A DNA stretch of 64,000 bases from Streptomyces phaeolivaceus. Its GTDB lineage: Bacteria > Actinomycetota > Actinomycetes > Streptomycetales > Streptomycetaceae. The DNA lies in NCBI RefSeq assembly GCF_009184865.1, contig NZ_CP045096.1, positions 186,001 through 250,000 on the forward strand, read 5' to 3'. The position numbers were made by a program, and so were the translations under genes. Shown here piece by piece: positions 8,556 through 17,617 of this stretch; position 1 is the first letter of the stretch, and the number at the start of each line of letters is the position of its first letter. Under the pieces are notes generated by a model. That model had not been told where the DNA came from. It worked only from the letters and a program-made list of their open reading frames with translations, and ran no database searches.

Positions 8556-8579
8556 ATAGGCAAGTCACCACTTGCCTAT
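8556..8579. promoter_or_regulatory. ArsR operator, perfect inverted repeat
   Basis: ATAGGCAAGT-CACC-ACTTGCCTAT: two perfect 10-bp arms with a 4-nt spacer, immediately upstream of the arsR GTG. The position overlaps where the promoter should be, fitting repression of the arsR-VOC operon. Confidence 0.75.
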
Positions 8580-8614
8580 CAAGTCGAGCCACCGCCCCGG
8601 CGGACGCACGCCCC

Positions 8615-9562
8615 TCACAGCCCGAACAGTTCAGCCGCGTTGTCGTGGCACACCCCCCGTAGCCACTCCTCGCCCAGGTCGAGGCGTTCCAGGGCATGGA
8701 GCTGGTGTAGGTACGGGTAGGGGATGTTGGGGAAGTCGGAGCCGAGGAGGACGCGGTCGGCGAGGGTGGTCAGGCGGGGCAGGGCCCGGCGGGGGAAGGG
8801 CATGAACCGTTCGGTGAAGTCGGTGAACGCCATCGTCGTGTCGAGCCGCACCTCCCCGTACCGCTCGGCGAGCCCGAGGAACTCCTCGTACTCGGGCATC
8901 CCCATGTGCGCGACGATCAGCCGCAGCCGGGGGTGCCGGGCCAGCACCCGTGCGATCGGCTCGGGGCCGGTGTGCTTGCCGGGCGTGGGGCCCGAGCCGC
9001 AGTGGATCACCACGGGCACGCCTGCCTCGGCCAGCAACCCCCAGGCCCGGTCGAGGAGTTCGTCTGCCGGGTCGTACGCCCCCACCTGCACATGTGCCTT
9101 GAAGACGCGCGCACCCGCCTCGACGGCTTCCCGGACGCACGTCTCGACGCCGGGCTCGGGGAAGAGGGTGGCGGTGTGCAGACAGTCGGGGGTACGGCGG
9201 GCGAAGTCGACCGCCCAGCCGTTCAGCCACCGGGCCATGCCGGGCTTGTGCGGGTAGAGCATCGCCGTGAACGCCCGTACGCCGAACTCCCGGAGCAGAG
9301 CGGCCCGTTCGGCCTCCTCCTCGCGATACCTGATCGGCCACTCCATGCCACCGGTCAGCGGTCCGAGCGCGTCGAAGTACTCCCACACCTTGCGCAGGAC
9401 GCGCTCCGGCATGAAGTGCGTATGGACGTCGACCAGCCCGGGAAGCCCGAGCGCCTCCCAGAACCGGCGGATCTCCCCGGCCTCGGCACCCGCTCCCCCA
9501 CCATCGCCCTCACCGTCAGCCCCAGCCCCAGCCCCAGCCCCATCCGCGTACACATCAGTCAT
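8615..9562 (-). CDS. Amidohydrolase family (Amidohydro_2) metal hydrolase
   Basis: A ~315-residue TIM-barrel hydrolase with HxH in LVDVHTHFMPE, then VVIHCGSGPT, IVAHMGMPE and LLGSDFPNIPYPY, the metal-ligand pattern of the ACMSD/amidohydrolase_2 group, which decarboxylate or hydrolyse aromatic and cyclic acids. The ATG at 9562 is the best start; the preceding ribosome site is weak, and residues 5-30 are a Gly/Ala/Asp low-complexity stretch that may be unstructured. Divergent from the SRPBCC gene at 9681. Substrate not assignable. Confidence 0.85.
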   Translation of the reverse strand: MTDVYADGAGAGAGADGEGDGGGAGAEAGEIRRFWEALGLPGLVDVHTHFMPERVLRKVWEYFDALGPLTGGMEWPIRYREEEAERAALLREFGVRAFTAMLYPHKPGMARWLNGWAVDFARRTPDCLHTATLFPEPGVETCVREAVEAGARVFKAHVQVGAYDPADELLDRAWGLLAEAGVPVVIHCGSGPTPGKHTGPEPIARVLARHPRLRLIVAHMGMPEYEEFLGLAERYGEVRLDTTMAFTDFTERFMPFPRRALPRLTTLADRVLLGSDFPNIPYPYLHQLHALERLDLGEEWLRGVCHDNAAELFGL

Positions 9563-9680
9563 GGCCCTACGATCGGCTCCGGCGCGGCCTCCGGTCCACC
9601 CCTTCGCCATGGGCCGGGTGTGGATCTCGACGGACCGGGCACTCGGCGGGCGACCGAGGCGGATGGGCCGGAGGTGCGGC

Positions 9681-10157
9681 ATGGCGGTACGGCATCGTCT
9701 GATCAAGGTGAGCCCAGCAATCGTGTGGGACGTGCTCGCGGACGGCACCCGGTACGCGGAGTGGGTGGTGGGAACGTCGGCCACCGAGCCGGTGCGGGGA
9801 CAGTGGCCACAGCGGGACTCGGCGATCGGCTACGAGGTCCGCCTGGGTCCCCTGCGGCTGACCAACGAGACCGTCGTCCGGCACTGCGAAGAGGGCTCCG
9901 AGCTTGGACTGGAGGCGCGGGCGGGCGCGCTGGGGACGGCGCGGATCTCCATCGAGCTGCACCCCTGGGGACCGTACTGCCTGGTGATCGCGGACGAACA
10001 CCCGCTGCAGGGCGTGGGCGGAGCACTCCACAACGTGGGCGTGGAGGCACTGATCCAACTACGCCATCGCGCGATGCTCGCCCGCCTCGCCCGACTCTGC
10101 GAGGCGCGGGCCGAGACCCGCGAGGCGGGACGGGGACGCTCTGCGATGATTCGGTGA
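9681..10157 (+). CDS. SRPBCC (polyketide cyclase/dehydratase-like) protein
   Basis: A 158-residue START/Bet v1-type fold protein: RHRLIKVSPAIVWDVLADGT, YAEWVVGTSATEPV, then the hydrophobic-cavity strands and the C-terminal helix EALIQLRHRAMLARLARLCE. The ATG at 9681 has GGAGGT 6 nt upstream. Such proteins bind hydrophobic ligands or carry lipid; in actinomycetes many are of unknown role. Divergently placed from the amidohydrolase gene. Confidence 0.82.
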   Translation: MAVRHRLIKVSPAIVWDVLADGTRYAEWVVGTSATEPVRGQWPQRDSAIGYEVRLGPLRLTNETVVRHCEEGSELGLEARAGALGTARISIELHPWGPYCLVIADEHPLQGVGGALHNVGVEALIQLRHRAMLARLARLCEARAETREAGRGRSAMIR

Positions 10158-10193
10158 CTCAGAGGGATCATCGCGTCGGGCGAGGAGAAGCGT

Positions 10194-10875
<682 letters not shown>

Positions 10876-10889
<14 letters not shown>

Positions 10890-11331
10890 TCTTCTTCATG
10901 GTCAGGTGGGACTCGGTGCGCAGGACGCCGGGCAGCCCGGTGAGTCTGACGGTGAGGAAGGCCTCGTACGCGGCGTGGTCGGCGACGGCGACGCGGAGAA
11001 AGTAGTCGGGGCGGCCGAAGAGTCGGCGGAACTCGATGACCTCGTCGTACGAGGCGACGGTCTCCTCGAACGCCCGCACGGTCGCGCGGTCGGTGGCCGA
11101 GACCTCGACGTCGACGAGGACCTCCAGACCGCGCCCGATCGCCGCCGGATCGACGACGGCTCGATAGCCGGCGATGACCCCCGCCTCCTCCAGGCGCTTG
11201 ACGCGGCGAAGGCAGGGCGGCGGGGTGAGGCCGACCCGTTTCGCCAGCTCGACGTTGGTCAGCCGACCGTCCTTCCGCAGATGAAACAAAATATCGTGAT
11301 CGATGGAATCCATATGCATTTCATTGCTCAC
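10876..11331 (-). CDS. Lrp/AsnC-family transcriptional regulator
   Basis: A 151-residue feast/famine regulator: helix-turn-helix SIDHDILFHLRKDGRLTNVE / LAKRVGLTPPPCLRRVKRLE at residues ~9-50, then the RAM ligand-binding domain (FGRPDYFLRVAVADHAAYEA, GVLRTESHLTMKKIK). Divergent from azlC with an AT-richer 62-bp gap, the typical layout for an amino-acid-responsive regulator and its exporter. ATGs at 11331, 11319 and 11313 are all possible starts. Confidence 0.9.
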
Positions 11332-11393
11332 AGAGGCATTCTAGAGCCATAATCGGCAACCAAAGAACGTCCGATTCCTTCTAAAATTTCCCC

Positions 11394-12113
11394 ATGGGAA
11401 CACCCGGAACACCTGCGGCCGTCACCGACGTCCCCGATCGCTCCGCCGCCTTCAAGGACTCCACCTCCGTGGGTCTCGGCCTGGTCCCACTGGGCCTCGC
11501 GTTCGGTCTGCTCGTGACGCGGTCGGGGCTGGACTGGTGGTGGGCCACCGCGTTCACCACCCTGATCTACGCGGGGTCGTTCGAGTTCCTGCTCATCGGT
11601 CTGGTCGTCGCCGTCGCCCCCTTGGCGACCGTCGCCCTCACCGCGCTCCTGGTGAACATCCGGCACCTCTTCTACGCACTGTCCTTCCCGCTGGACCGGG
11701 TGAAGGGCAGCTTGGGCAGGGCGTACAGCACGTTCGCCCTCACCGACGAGGCGTACGCGCTGGCCACCGGTGAGCGGGCCCGTTCCTGGTCGGGGCGGCG
11801 GATCGTATGGCTCCAGGTGTTCATGCAGGTGTACTGGGCGGCCGGGGCCACCGCCGGAGCGCTTCTCGGTGCGGTCCTCCCCGGCAGTGTGACCGGACTG
11901 GACTTCGCCCTGACCGCGCTGTTCGCCGTCCTCGCGCTCGACGCGCCGCGCGACCGCCGAGGCGACCTGCCCACACCGCTACTGGCACTGCTCGCGGCAG
12001 TGGTCGCCCGGCTGCTGTTCCCCGAGCAGTTGCTCCTGGCCGCCTTCGCCCTGTTCACGGCCGGGCTGCTGGCCCGCCGCTTCGCCACCGCCGGGGAGCC
12101 CCGCCATGCCTGA
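11394..12113 (+). CDS. azlC: AzlC-type branched-chain amino acid exporter subunit
   Basis: A 239-residue integral membrane protein with about seven hydrophobic segments and the AzlC signature (FKDSTSVGLGLVPLGLAFGL, LIYAGSFEFLLIG, VNIRHLFYALSF). It pairs with AzlD to export branched-chain amino acids or analogues. The last codons overlap the azlD start by 8 nt. Probably controlled by the divergent Lrp regulator. Confidence 0.9.
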   Translation: MGTPGTPAAVTDVPDRSAAFKDSTSVGLGLVPLGLAFGLLVTRSGLDWWWATAFTTLIYAGSFEFLLIGLVVAVAPLATVALTALLVNIRHLFYALSFPLDRVKGSLGRAYSTFALTDEAYALATGERARSWSGRRIVWLQVFMQVYWAAGATAGALLGAVLPGSVTGLDFALTALFAVLALDAPRDRRGDLPTPLLALLAAVVARLLFPEQLLLAAFALFTAGLLARRFATAGEPRHA

Positions 12114-12435
12114 CACGCCCTATCTCATCGCCGCGGTCACCGTCTCCGCCGCCGTCACGTGGGCCCTGCGCGCCCTGCCGTTCGCCGCGCTCGCCCCACT
12201 GCGATCCAGCGCGACCGTGCAGTACCTCAGCACCCGGATGCCGGCCGGCGTCATGCTGATCCTGCTCGTCTACTGCCTGCGGGACCTGCCCCTCACCGAA
12301 ACACGCGCCCTCGCCCCCGCGCTGGCCCTGACCGTCACCGCCGCGCTGCACCTCTGGCGCCGCAACGCGTTGCTGAGCATCCTCGGCGGCACCGCCACCC
12401 ACGTCGTCCTGATGAGCACGGTCTTCGCGCGCTGA
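12106..12435 (+). CDS. azlD: AzlD-type branched-chain amino acid exporter subunit
   Basis: A 109-residue membrane protein with three to four hydrophobic helices (YLIAAVTVSAAVTWALRALP, STRMPAGVMLILLVYCLRDL, LLSILGGTATHVVL). It is the small partner of AzlC, and the overlap with azlC ensures coupled translation. Length is normal for the family. Confidence 0.9.
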   Translation: MPDTPYLIAAVTVSAAVTWALRALPFAALAPLRSSATVQYLSTRMPAGVMLILLVYCLRDLPLTETRALAPALALTVTAALHLWRRNALLSILGGTATHVVLMSTVFAR

Positions 12436-12495
12436 GTCCGGTGCGACCGGTGGGACCCGTGGACCGGGGGCCGGATGCCGGATGCCGGGGGCCGC

Positions 12496-12525
12496 TGTCA
12501 CAGATCAACTCGCCGCCTTGTCATG
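12496..12525 (+). promoter_or_regulatory. ECF41-type promoter P1 (TGTCACA-N17-GTCATG)
   Basis: The -35-like TGTCACA at 12496-12502 is followed after 17 nt by GTCATG at 12520. The next start codon in the same direction is 12581, giving a leader of about 50 nt. Confidence 0.65.
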
Positions 12526-12580
12526 CGCATCGGAACCAGCACGCACGCGGAACAAGAACGCGGAAGGTGAAGTCCTCATC

Positions 12581-12901
12581 ATGAGCGCCGAGTCGATCCC
12601 TCAGGAGCCCACGCCCACCCGCCGACCCCGACCCAGGCACCGGCCCCGGCCCCGGCCCCGATCGCGCAAGACGCTCGGCCTCGTCGCCCTTGCCCTGCTG
12701 GTCGCGGCCGTCCATCTCGGGGCGGGCGGGCTCCTGTTGGCGTGGTCCGGCCCGTGGAAGCGCCGGGTTGTGGGAATCGTCCTGGCAGTTGCCCTGGTCA
12801 AGGCTGTCGTTGTCGTACGCCGTCTCGCCGTCCGCCGAAGGGCCACGACCACGCCCACACCCACGACATCCGTTGACCACACGGCCACTGACGAGACGTA
12901 G
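12581..12901 (+). CDS. Small two-helix membrane protein, function unknown
   Basis: A 106-residue protein: an Arg/Pro-rich cytoplasmic head (RPRHRPRPRPRSRK), two hydrophobic helices (TLGLVALALLVAAVHLGAGG and RVVGIVLAVALVKAVVVV), and a Thr/Pro tail. The ATG at 12581 is preceded by GGAAGGTGA. It stands alone downstream of promoter P1. I do not recognise a family; membership in the putative sigma regulon is its main clue. Confidence 0.6.
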   Translation: MSAESIPQEPTPTRRPRPRHRPRPRPRSRKTLGLVALALLVAAVHLGAGGLLLAWSGPWKRRVVGIVLAVALVKAVVVVRRLAVRRRATTTPTPTTSVDHTATDET

Positions 12902-12913
12902 GCCACTGCCCTT

Positions 12914-12938
12914 AAATACGTATCTCCGATGCAACATT
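12914..12938. promoter_or_regulatory. Probable NsrR operator at nsrR
   Basis: AAATACGTATC-T-CCGATGCAACATT is an imperfect inverted repeat just before the nsrR start codon. The left arm is nearly repeated before the flavohemoprotein gene (13449-13472). Fits NO-relieved autorepression. Confidence 0.6.
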
Positions 12939-12952
12939 GATAGGCTGCCTCC

Positions 12953-13393
12953 GTGAGGCTGACCAGATACACGGATCTCGCACTCCGGGCAGTGATGCGC
13001 CTGGCCGTCGTGGACGGCGAGGAGTTGCTGACCACGCGACAGATCGCCGAGTCCGTGAACGTCCCCTACACGCACATGGCGAAGGCCATCGCGCAGTTGC
13101 AGCACCTGGGGGTGATCGAGGCGCGGCGCGGTCGCAACGGCGGGCTGACGCTCACTGCCGCGGGCCGGAGCGCTCCGGTGGGGGACCTGGTCAGGACACT
13201 GGAAGGGGACCGGGAAGCCGTGGTGTGCGAGGGCGACGCCCCGTGCCCCCTCGCGGGCGCCTGCCGGCTGCGGCGGGCACTGCGGGAGGCGCAGGAGGCG
13301 TTCTACTCCTCACTGAACGGGGTGACCGTCGCCGACCTGGTGACATCCCCGACAGGACCGGTACTGCTGGCCCTGGGAGCTCCCCCGGGCTGA
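12953..13393 (+). CDS. nsrR: NsrR, Rrf2-family nitric-oxide-sensing repressor
   Basis: A 146-residue Rrf2 regulator: MRLTRYTDLALRAVMRLAV, recognition region VNVPYTHMAKAIAQLQHLGV, wing RRGRNGGLTLTAAG. Three cysteines in CEGDAPCPLAGAC are the expected iron-sulfur ligands. In Streptomyces, NsrR represses its own gene and flavohemoglobin genes, and NO attack on the cluster relieves this. The flavohemoprotein gene follows at 13538 with a matching operator. Starts at GTG 12953. Confidence 0.92.
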   Translation: MRLTRYTDLALRAVMRLAVVDGEELLTTRQIAESVNVPYTHMAKAIAQLQHLGVIEARRGRNGGLTLTAAGRSAPVGDLVRTLEGDREAVVCEGDAPCPLAGACRLRRALREAQEAFYSSLNGVTVADLVTSPTGPVLLALGAPPG

Positions 13394-13448
13394 CCGCCCG
13401 ACCGTCGCCGACACCTCGGGCCACCGACCACGCCCGAACAGCGACCAA

Positions 13449-13472
13449 AAATACGCATCCAAAATACCAATT
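13449..13472. promoter_or_regulatory. Probable NsrR operator at flavohemoprotein gene
   Basis: AAATACGCATC-C-AAAATACCAATT, sharing AAATACG(T/C)ATC with the nsrR operator, ~65 nt upstream of the start codon. AT-rich surroundings suit a promoter. Confidence 0.6.
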
Positions 13473-13537
13473 CAATCCACCTGCCAAGCCACCCATCAAT
13501 CGATCTCAATCGAGCACTGATCCGAGGAGTGTGTCTG

Positions 13538-14743
13538 ATGCTTTCCGCACAGTCGGCCCCCGTCGTACGAGCGACGCTTCCCGTGGTGGGAGCCTCGCTG
13601 ACCACGATCACGGAGCTGTTCTACCGGCGACTCTTCGAGGAGCGGCCGGAGCTGCTGCGGCATCTGTTCAACCGGACCAACCAGGCCACCGGCGCGCAGC
13701 GCGAGGCGCTGGCCGGCTCGGTGGCCGCCTTCGCCACCCTGCTGGTCGAGAAGCCCGACGTACGCCCGGACGCGGTCCTCGCGCGTATCGCCCACAAGCA
13801 TGTCTCGCTCGGTATCACCGCCGACGAGTACCCCTTGGTCGGACGGCATCTGCTCGGGGCGGTCGCCGAGGTGCTCGGGGACGCCGTGACGCCCGAGGTC
13901 GGCGCCGCCTGGGACGAGGTCTACTGGTTGATGGCCAACGCCCTGATCGCCATCGAGGCCCGGCTGTACGCCGAGGCCGGTGTCGCGGACGGGGACGTGT
14001 GGCGGCGTATGGAGATCGCCGAGCGTCGTCAGGAGTCGGCCGACGCGGTGTCCCTGGTCCTGCGCCGGACGGACGGCCGTCCCACCGTCGCCTTCCGGCC
14101 CGGACAGTACGTCAGTGTCCGCGTCGAACTGCCCGACGGCGCCCACCAGATCCGCCAGTACAGCCTGTCCACCGCGCCCGATCACAAGACCTGGCGCATC
14201 ACGGTCAAGCGCGAGCGGACCACCGACGGCACCGTCCCCGACGGCGAGGTCTCGTCCTGGCTGCACGCGCACGCCGAGGTGGGTGACATCCTCGATGTGT
14301 CGCTGCCCGCCGGCGACCTCGTCCTGCCCGAGGCCGACACCCCTCTCTTCCTCGCCTCCGCGGGCATCGGCATCACCCCCATGCTGTCGATGCTCGACCA
14401 TCTCGCCCTCACCTCCTCCGCCCGCCCCGTCACCGTCGTGCACGCCGACCGCTCGCCCCTCGACCATGTCCACCGGGACGAGCAGGCGGACCTCGTCAGC
14501 CGTCTGACCAGCGCGGATCTTCACCTGTGGTACGAGAACGACGCCCACCGCGCGCCCGCCGCACAGGCGTTCGCCGGGCGCGCGACCCTCGAACACCTCA
14601 CCCCCGCGCCCGGCACCACCGCCTACCTCTGCGGGCCGCTGCCGTTCATGCGGACGGTGCGCGGCGAGCTGCTGGAGAAGGGGCTGCACCCCTCCGCCAT
14701 CCACTACGAGGTCTTCGGCCCCGACCTCTGGCTCACCAAGTAG
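13538..14743 (+). CDS. hmp: Flavohemoprotein (nitric oxide dioxygenase)
   Basis: A 401-residue NO dioxygenase that turns NO plus O2 into nitrate using NADPH. An N-terminal globin (residues ~1-135, with the proximal-His helix IAHKHVSLGITADEY), an FAD domain (RPGQYVSVRVEL, IRQYSLSTAP) and an NAD domain (FLASAGIGITPMLSML, AYLCGPLPFM) are all intact. The ATG at 13538 is chosen because GAGGAG ends 8 nt upstream and overlaps the alternative GTG at 13529. Downstream of nsrR with a shared operator motif. Confidence 0.93.
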   Translation: MLSAQSAPVVRATLPVVGASLTTITELFYRRLFEERPELLRHLFNRTNQATGAQREALAGSVAAFATLLVEKPDVRPDAVLARIAHKHVSLGITADEYPLVGRHLLGAVAEVLGDAVTPEVGAAWDEVYWLMANALIAIEARLYAEAGVADGDVWRRMEIAERRQESADAVSLVLRRTDGRPTVAFRPGQYVSVRVELPDGAHQIRQYSLSTAPDHKTWRITVKRERTTDGTVPDGEVSSWLHAHAEVGDILDVSLPAGDLVLPEADTPLFLASAGIGITPMLSMLDHLALTSSARPVTVVHADRSPLDHVHRDEQADLVSRLTSADLHLWYENDAHRAPAAQAFAGRATLEHLTPAPGTTAYLCGPLPFMRTVRGELLEKGLHPSAIHYEVFGPDLWLTK

Positions 14744-14794
14744 GCGGCGGCGGAGAGCGGGCCGCGCGTGAGACGCAGGTCACATCCGCCTTCC

Positions 14795-14825
14795 TGTCAC
14801 GGATCGACCGGGCTACCTGGTCAGT
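14795..14825 (+). promoter_or_regulatory. ECF41-type promoter P2 (TGTCACG-N18-GTCAGT)
   Basis: TGTCACG at 14795-14801 and GTCAGT at 14820; the spacer is 18 nt here, one more than the other eleven, and the last base of the -35 differs. It faces the AhpD-like gene at 14859. Confidence 0.5.
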
Positions 14826-14858
14826 AGGGTGTATCCGCCACACGGCAAGGAGATCACC

Positions 14859-15332
14859 GTGGAACCGCGTCTCAACTACTTCGGTCACCCCCTCGCGGGC
14901 AAGGTACTGAAGCACATCAACTCGGCCGGCAAGGTGGTGTCGGACTCGACACTGCCTGCCACCGTCCAGGAGCTGGTGAAGATCCGCGCGAGCCAGATCA
15001 ACGGCTGTGGCTTCTGCACCGACATGCACACCAAGGACGCCACCCAGGCCGGCGAGACCCAGCAGCGCCTCAACCTGATCGCCACGTGGCGCGAGGCCAA
15101 GGTCTTCACCGAGGCCGAGCGTGCCGCGCTGGAACTCGCGGAGCAGGGCACCCGTATCGCCGACGCGGCCGGTGGTGTCACCGACGACGTCTGGGCGAAC
15201 GCCGCGAAGCACTTCGACGAGGAGCAGCTCGTCGCCCTGATCTCGCTCATCGCCGTCATCAACGCCTACAACCGCATCAACGTCATCAACCAGCAGCCCG
15301 CCGGGGACTACCAGCCCGGCCAGTTCGGCTAG
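14859..15332 (+). CDS. Carboxymuconolactone decarboxylase / AhpD-like protein
   Basis: A 157-residue alpha-helical protein with the redox CxxC motif in INGCGFCTDMHTKDA followed by the proton-relay His, as in AhpD-type alkylhydroperoxidases that reduce peroxides or act as reductant carriers. GTG at 14859 has AAGGAG six bases upstream. This family is the most frequent neighbour of ECF41 sigma genes in published surveys, and here it is preceded by an ECF41-type element. Confidence 0.9.
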   Translation: MEPRLNYFGHPLAGKVLKHINSAGKVVSDSTLPATVQELVKIRASQINGCGFCTDMHTKDATQAGETQQRLNLIATWREAKVFTEAERAALELAEQGTRIADAAGGVTDDVWANAAKHFDEEQLVALISLIAVINAYNRINVINQQPAGDYQPGQFG

Positions 15333-15459
15333 ACACCCTCCCCGACCAGGCACACACGGTCCGTCTCCACGCCGCCCCGACCTACGGCGAGGAGGCGGAC
15401 TTGTCGTGATTACGGGGCGTGCGGTGGCGCACTGTCTCTGTGACAGTCGTCGCGCTCGT

Positions 15460-15489
15460 TGTCACAACAGTGGGACGTGGTCTGTCGTA
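15460..15489 (+). promoter_or_regulatory. ECF41-type promoter P3 (TGTCACA-N17-GTCGTA)
   Basis: TGTCACA at 15460-15466, GTCGTA at 15484, start codon at 15527. The upstream 15432-15450 also holds CTGTCTCTGTGACAG, an inverted repeat that may bind a second factor. Confidence 0.65.
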
Positions 15490-15526
15490 TGTGGTGTATG
15501 CGGGAACTCATGGAAAGGGATTCCAG

Positions 15527-16294
15527 ATGAGGGTAGTTGTCGCAGGCGCCACCGGCCGGATCGGTTCTCGAACGGTGGCGAGGCTCCGGGACCACGGTGT
15601 GGAGGCTGTGCCGGTCTCCCGTCACCACGGTGTCGATGTGCTCACGGGGGACGGTCTGAGCGAGGCGCTGCGGGGCGCCGAGGTGCTCGTGGACGTCACC
15701 GACGCGCCCGCGCGGACCGAGGGCGCGGGGCTGCACTTCTTCCGTACCGCCACGACCAATCTGCTGGCCGCCGCGGTCGCGGCCGGTGTCGAGCACCATG
15801 TGGTGCTCTCCGCCGTGGGGGCCGACCTGCTGTGGTCGGACTACTTCCGCGCGAAACTGCTCCAGGAGGACATGGTGCGTAACTCGCCGGTTCCGCACTC
15901 GGTCGTCCGGTCCACCCCGTTCTTCGAGTCCATCGAGGTGATGGTGGAGCGGAACACCTTCGCCGACGAGGTGCGCGTGGCGCCGGTGCTCGTGCGTCCC
16001 GTGTCGACGGAGGACGTCGCCGTCACCGTCGCGCATGTCGCCGTAGGGCTTCCGCTGTTCGGTCTCGGCGAGGTCGCCGGGCCGGAGGTGCGCCGGCTCG
16101 ACGAGCTGGCGAGCGAGGTGGTGACCGCGCGCGAGGACGGACGGGTCGTCGTCCCCGACCCGCGGGCCCGGTACTTCGGGGCCGAGTTGCGAGAGCGGAC
16201 GCTGCTGCCCGGCGAGGGCGCCCGGCTGGGGCACATGGCGTTCGCCGAGTGGCTCGGGCGGCCCGTCGTGCCCGCGAACGGGCGAGTGTCGTGA
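15527..16294 (+). CDS. NmrA/SDR-type NAD(P)-binding protein
   Basis: A 255-residue atypical SDR with a Rossmann start ([20 protein letters not shown]), substrate/cofactor loop [20 protein letters not shown] and no clear YxxxK dyad, so it may be a reductase of quinone-like compounds or a redox sensor. GGAAAGGGA precedes the ATG. A paralogue, also behind an ECF41-type promoter, is at 21022. The stop overlaps the start of the aceE remnant (GTGA). NmrA-like oxidoreductases are typical ECF41 targets. Confidence 0.85.
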   Translation: MRVVVAGATGRIGSRTVARLRDHGVEAVPVSRHHGVDVLTGDGLSEALRGAEVLVDVTDAPARTEGAGLHFFRTATTNLLAAAVAAGVEHHVVLSAVGADLLWSDYFRAKLLQEDMVRNSPVPHSVVRSTPFFESIEVMVERNTFADEVRVAPVLVRPVSTEDVAVTVAHVAVGLPLFGLGEVAGPEVRRLDELASEVVTAREDGRVVVPDPRARYFGAELRERTLLPGEGARLGHMAFAEWLGRPVVPANGRVS

Positions 16295-17597
16295 ACGGCC
16301 CGGCCCGGCCGGCGGAGTTCGGTACGACGAGCGAGCTGGACCAGCTGCCCGACCTGGACGCGGAGGAGACCGCGGAATGGCGGGCGTCGCTCGACGCCGT
16401 CATCGCCCACGCGGGGCCCGACCGTGCCGTGTATCTGCTGCGGCGCGTCCACGAGTACGCGGCCCGCGCCGGGGTGGCCGTCCCGGGCCTGCCGACCTCG
16501 GACCACGTCAACACGATCCCGGCGTCCGCGCAGCCCGCGTTCCCGGGCGACCTCGCCATGGAGTCCCGTCGCCGAAGGGCCAGACCCACGAGCCGGTCGA
16601 CGCCGATCAGCTGCTGCGCTACCGGGAGGCCACGGACGGCCAGCTCATCGACGAGGGCATCACCGAGGCCGGGTCGATGGCGGAGTTCACGGCGGCGGCG
16701 ACGGCGTACGCCACCCACGGCGAACCCATGATCCCCTTCTACATCTTCTACGCCATGTTCGGTTTCCAGCGCACCGGCGACCAGTTCTGGGCGCTGGCCG
16801 ACCAGTTGGGCCGCGGCTTCGTGATCGGTGCGACGGCCGGCCGTACGACGATGACCGGCGAGGGCCTCCAGCACGCCGACGGGCACTCGCATCTGCTGGC
16901 CTCCACCAATCCGGCCGCCGTGAGCTACGACCCGGCCTTCGCGTACGAGATCGCGGTGATCGTCGAGGAGGGGCTGCGCCGGATGTACGGCGAGCGGCCC
17001 GAGGACGTCTTCTACTACCTGACGGTCTACAACGAGCCCAAGCGGCAACCGCCCATGCCCGGCGGGCCGTCGGTGGAGGAGGGGATCCTGCGCGGCATGT
17101 ACCGGTTCCGGCGGGCGGATCCCGACGCGGCCGGACCGCGGATCCAGCTGCTGTCCTCCGGCACGGCCATCCACTGGGCGCTGGCGGCGCAGGAGTCGCT
17201 GGCGTCCGAGTGGGGAGTGCGCGCCGACGTCTGGTCGGTCACCTCCTGGACGGAGCTGCGCCGTGACGCGCTGTGCGCCGACAGGGCGCGGCTGCGGGGC
17301 GAGGAACGCGTGCCGTACGTGACGGCGGCGCTGTCGGGCGCGCCGGGGCCCGTCCTGGCGGTCAGCGACTGGATGCGGCAGGTGCCCGACCAGATCAGCC
17401 AGTGGGTGGAGCAGGACCACACCTCGCTCGGCACGGACGGCTTCGGACTGTCGGACACCCGTGACGCCGTGCGCCGCTACTTCCACGTGGACGCCGGGTC
17501 GATCGTCGTCGCCGCCCTGGACCGGCTGGCCCGCACCGGCGCGCTTCCCCCGGAGACGGTCGTCCGGGCGCGCGCCCGCCACGACCGGCAGGGCTGA
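16291..17597 (+). pseudogene. Pyruvate dehydrogenase E1 (aceE-like) with large internal deletion
   Basis: The first ~90 codons read as the N-terminus of homodimeric PDH E1 ([38 protein letters not shown]). At about 16560-16570 the sequence jumps, in another frame, to the C-terminal third ([52 protein letters not shown]). Normal AceE is ~890-910 residues; about 450-500 central residues, including the thiamine-diphosphate site, are absent and the two parts are out of frame. Non-functional. It sits between the NmrA-like gene and a methyltransferase gene in one transcription unit. Confidence 0.85.
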
Positions 17598-17617
17598 CCG
17601 GCCGCCGAGGACATGCC

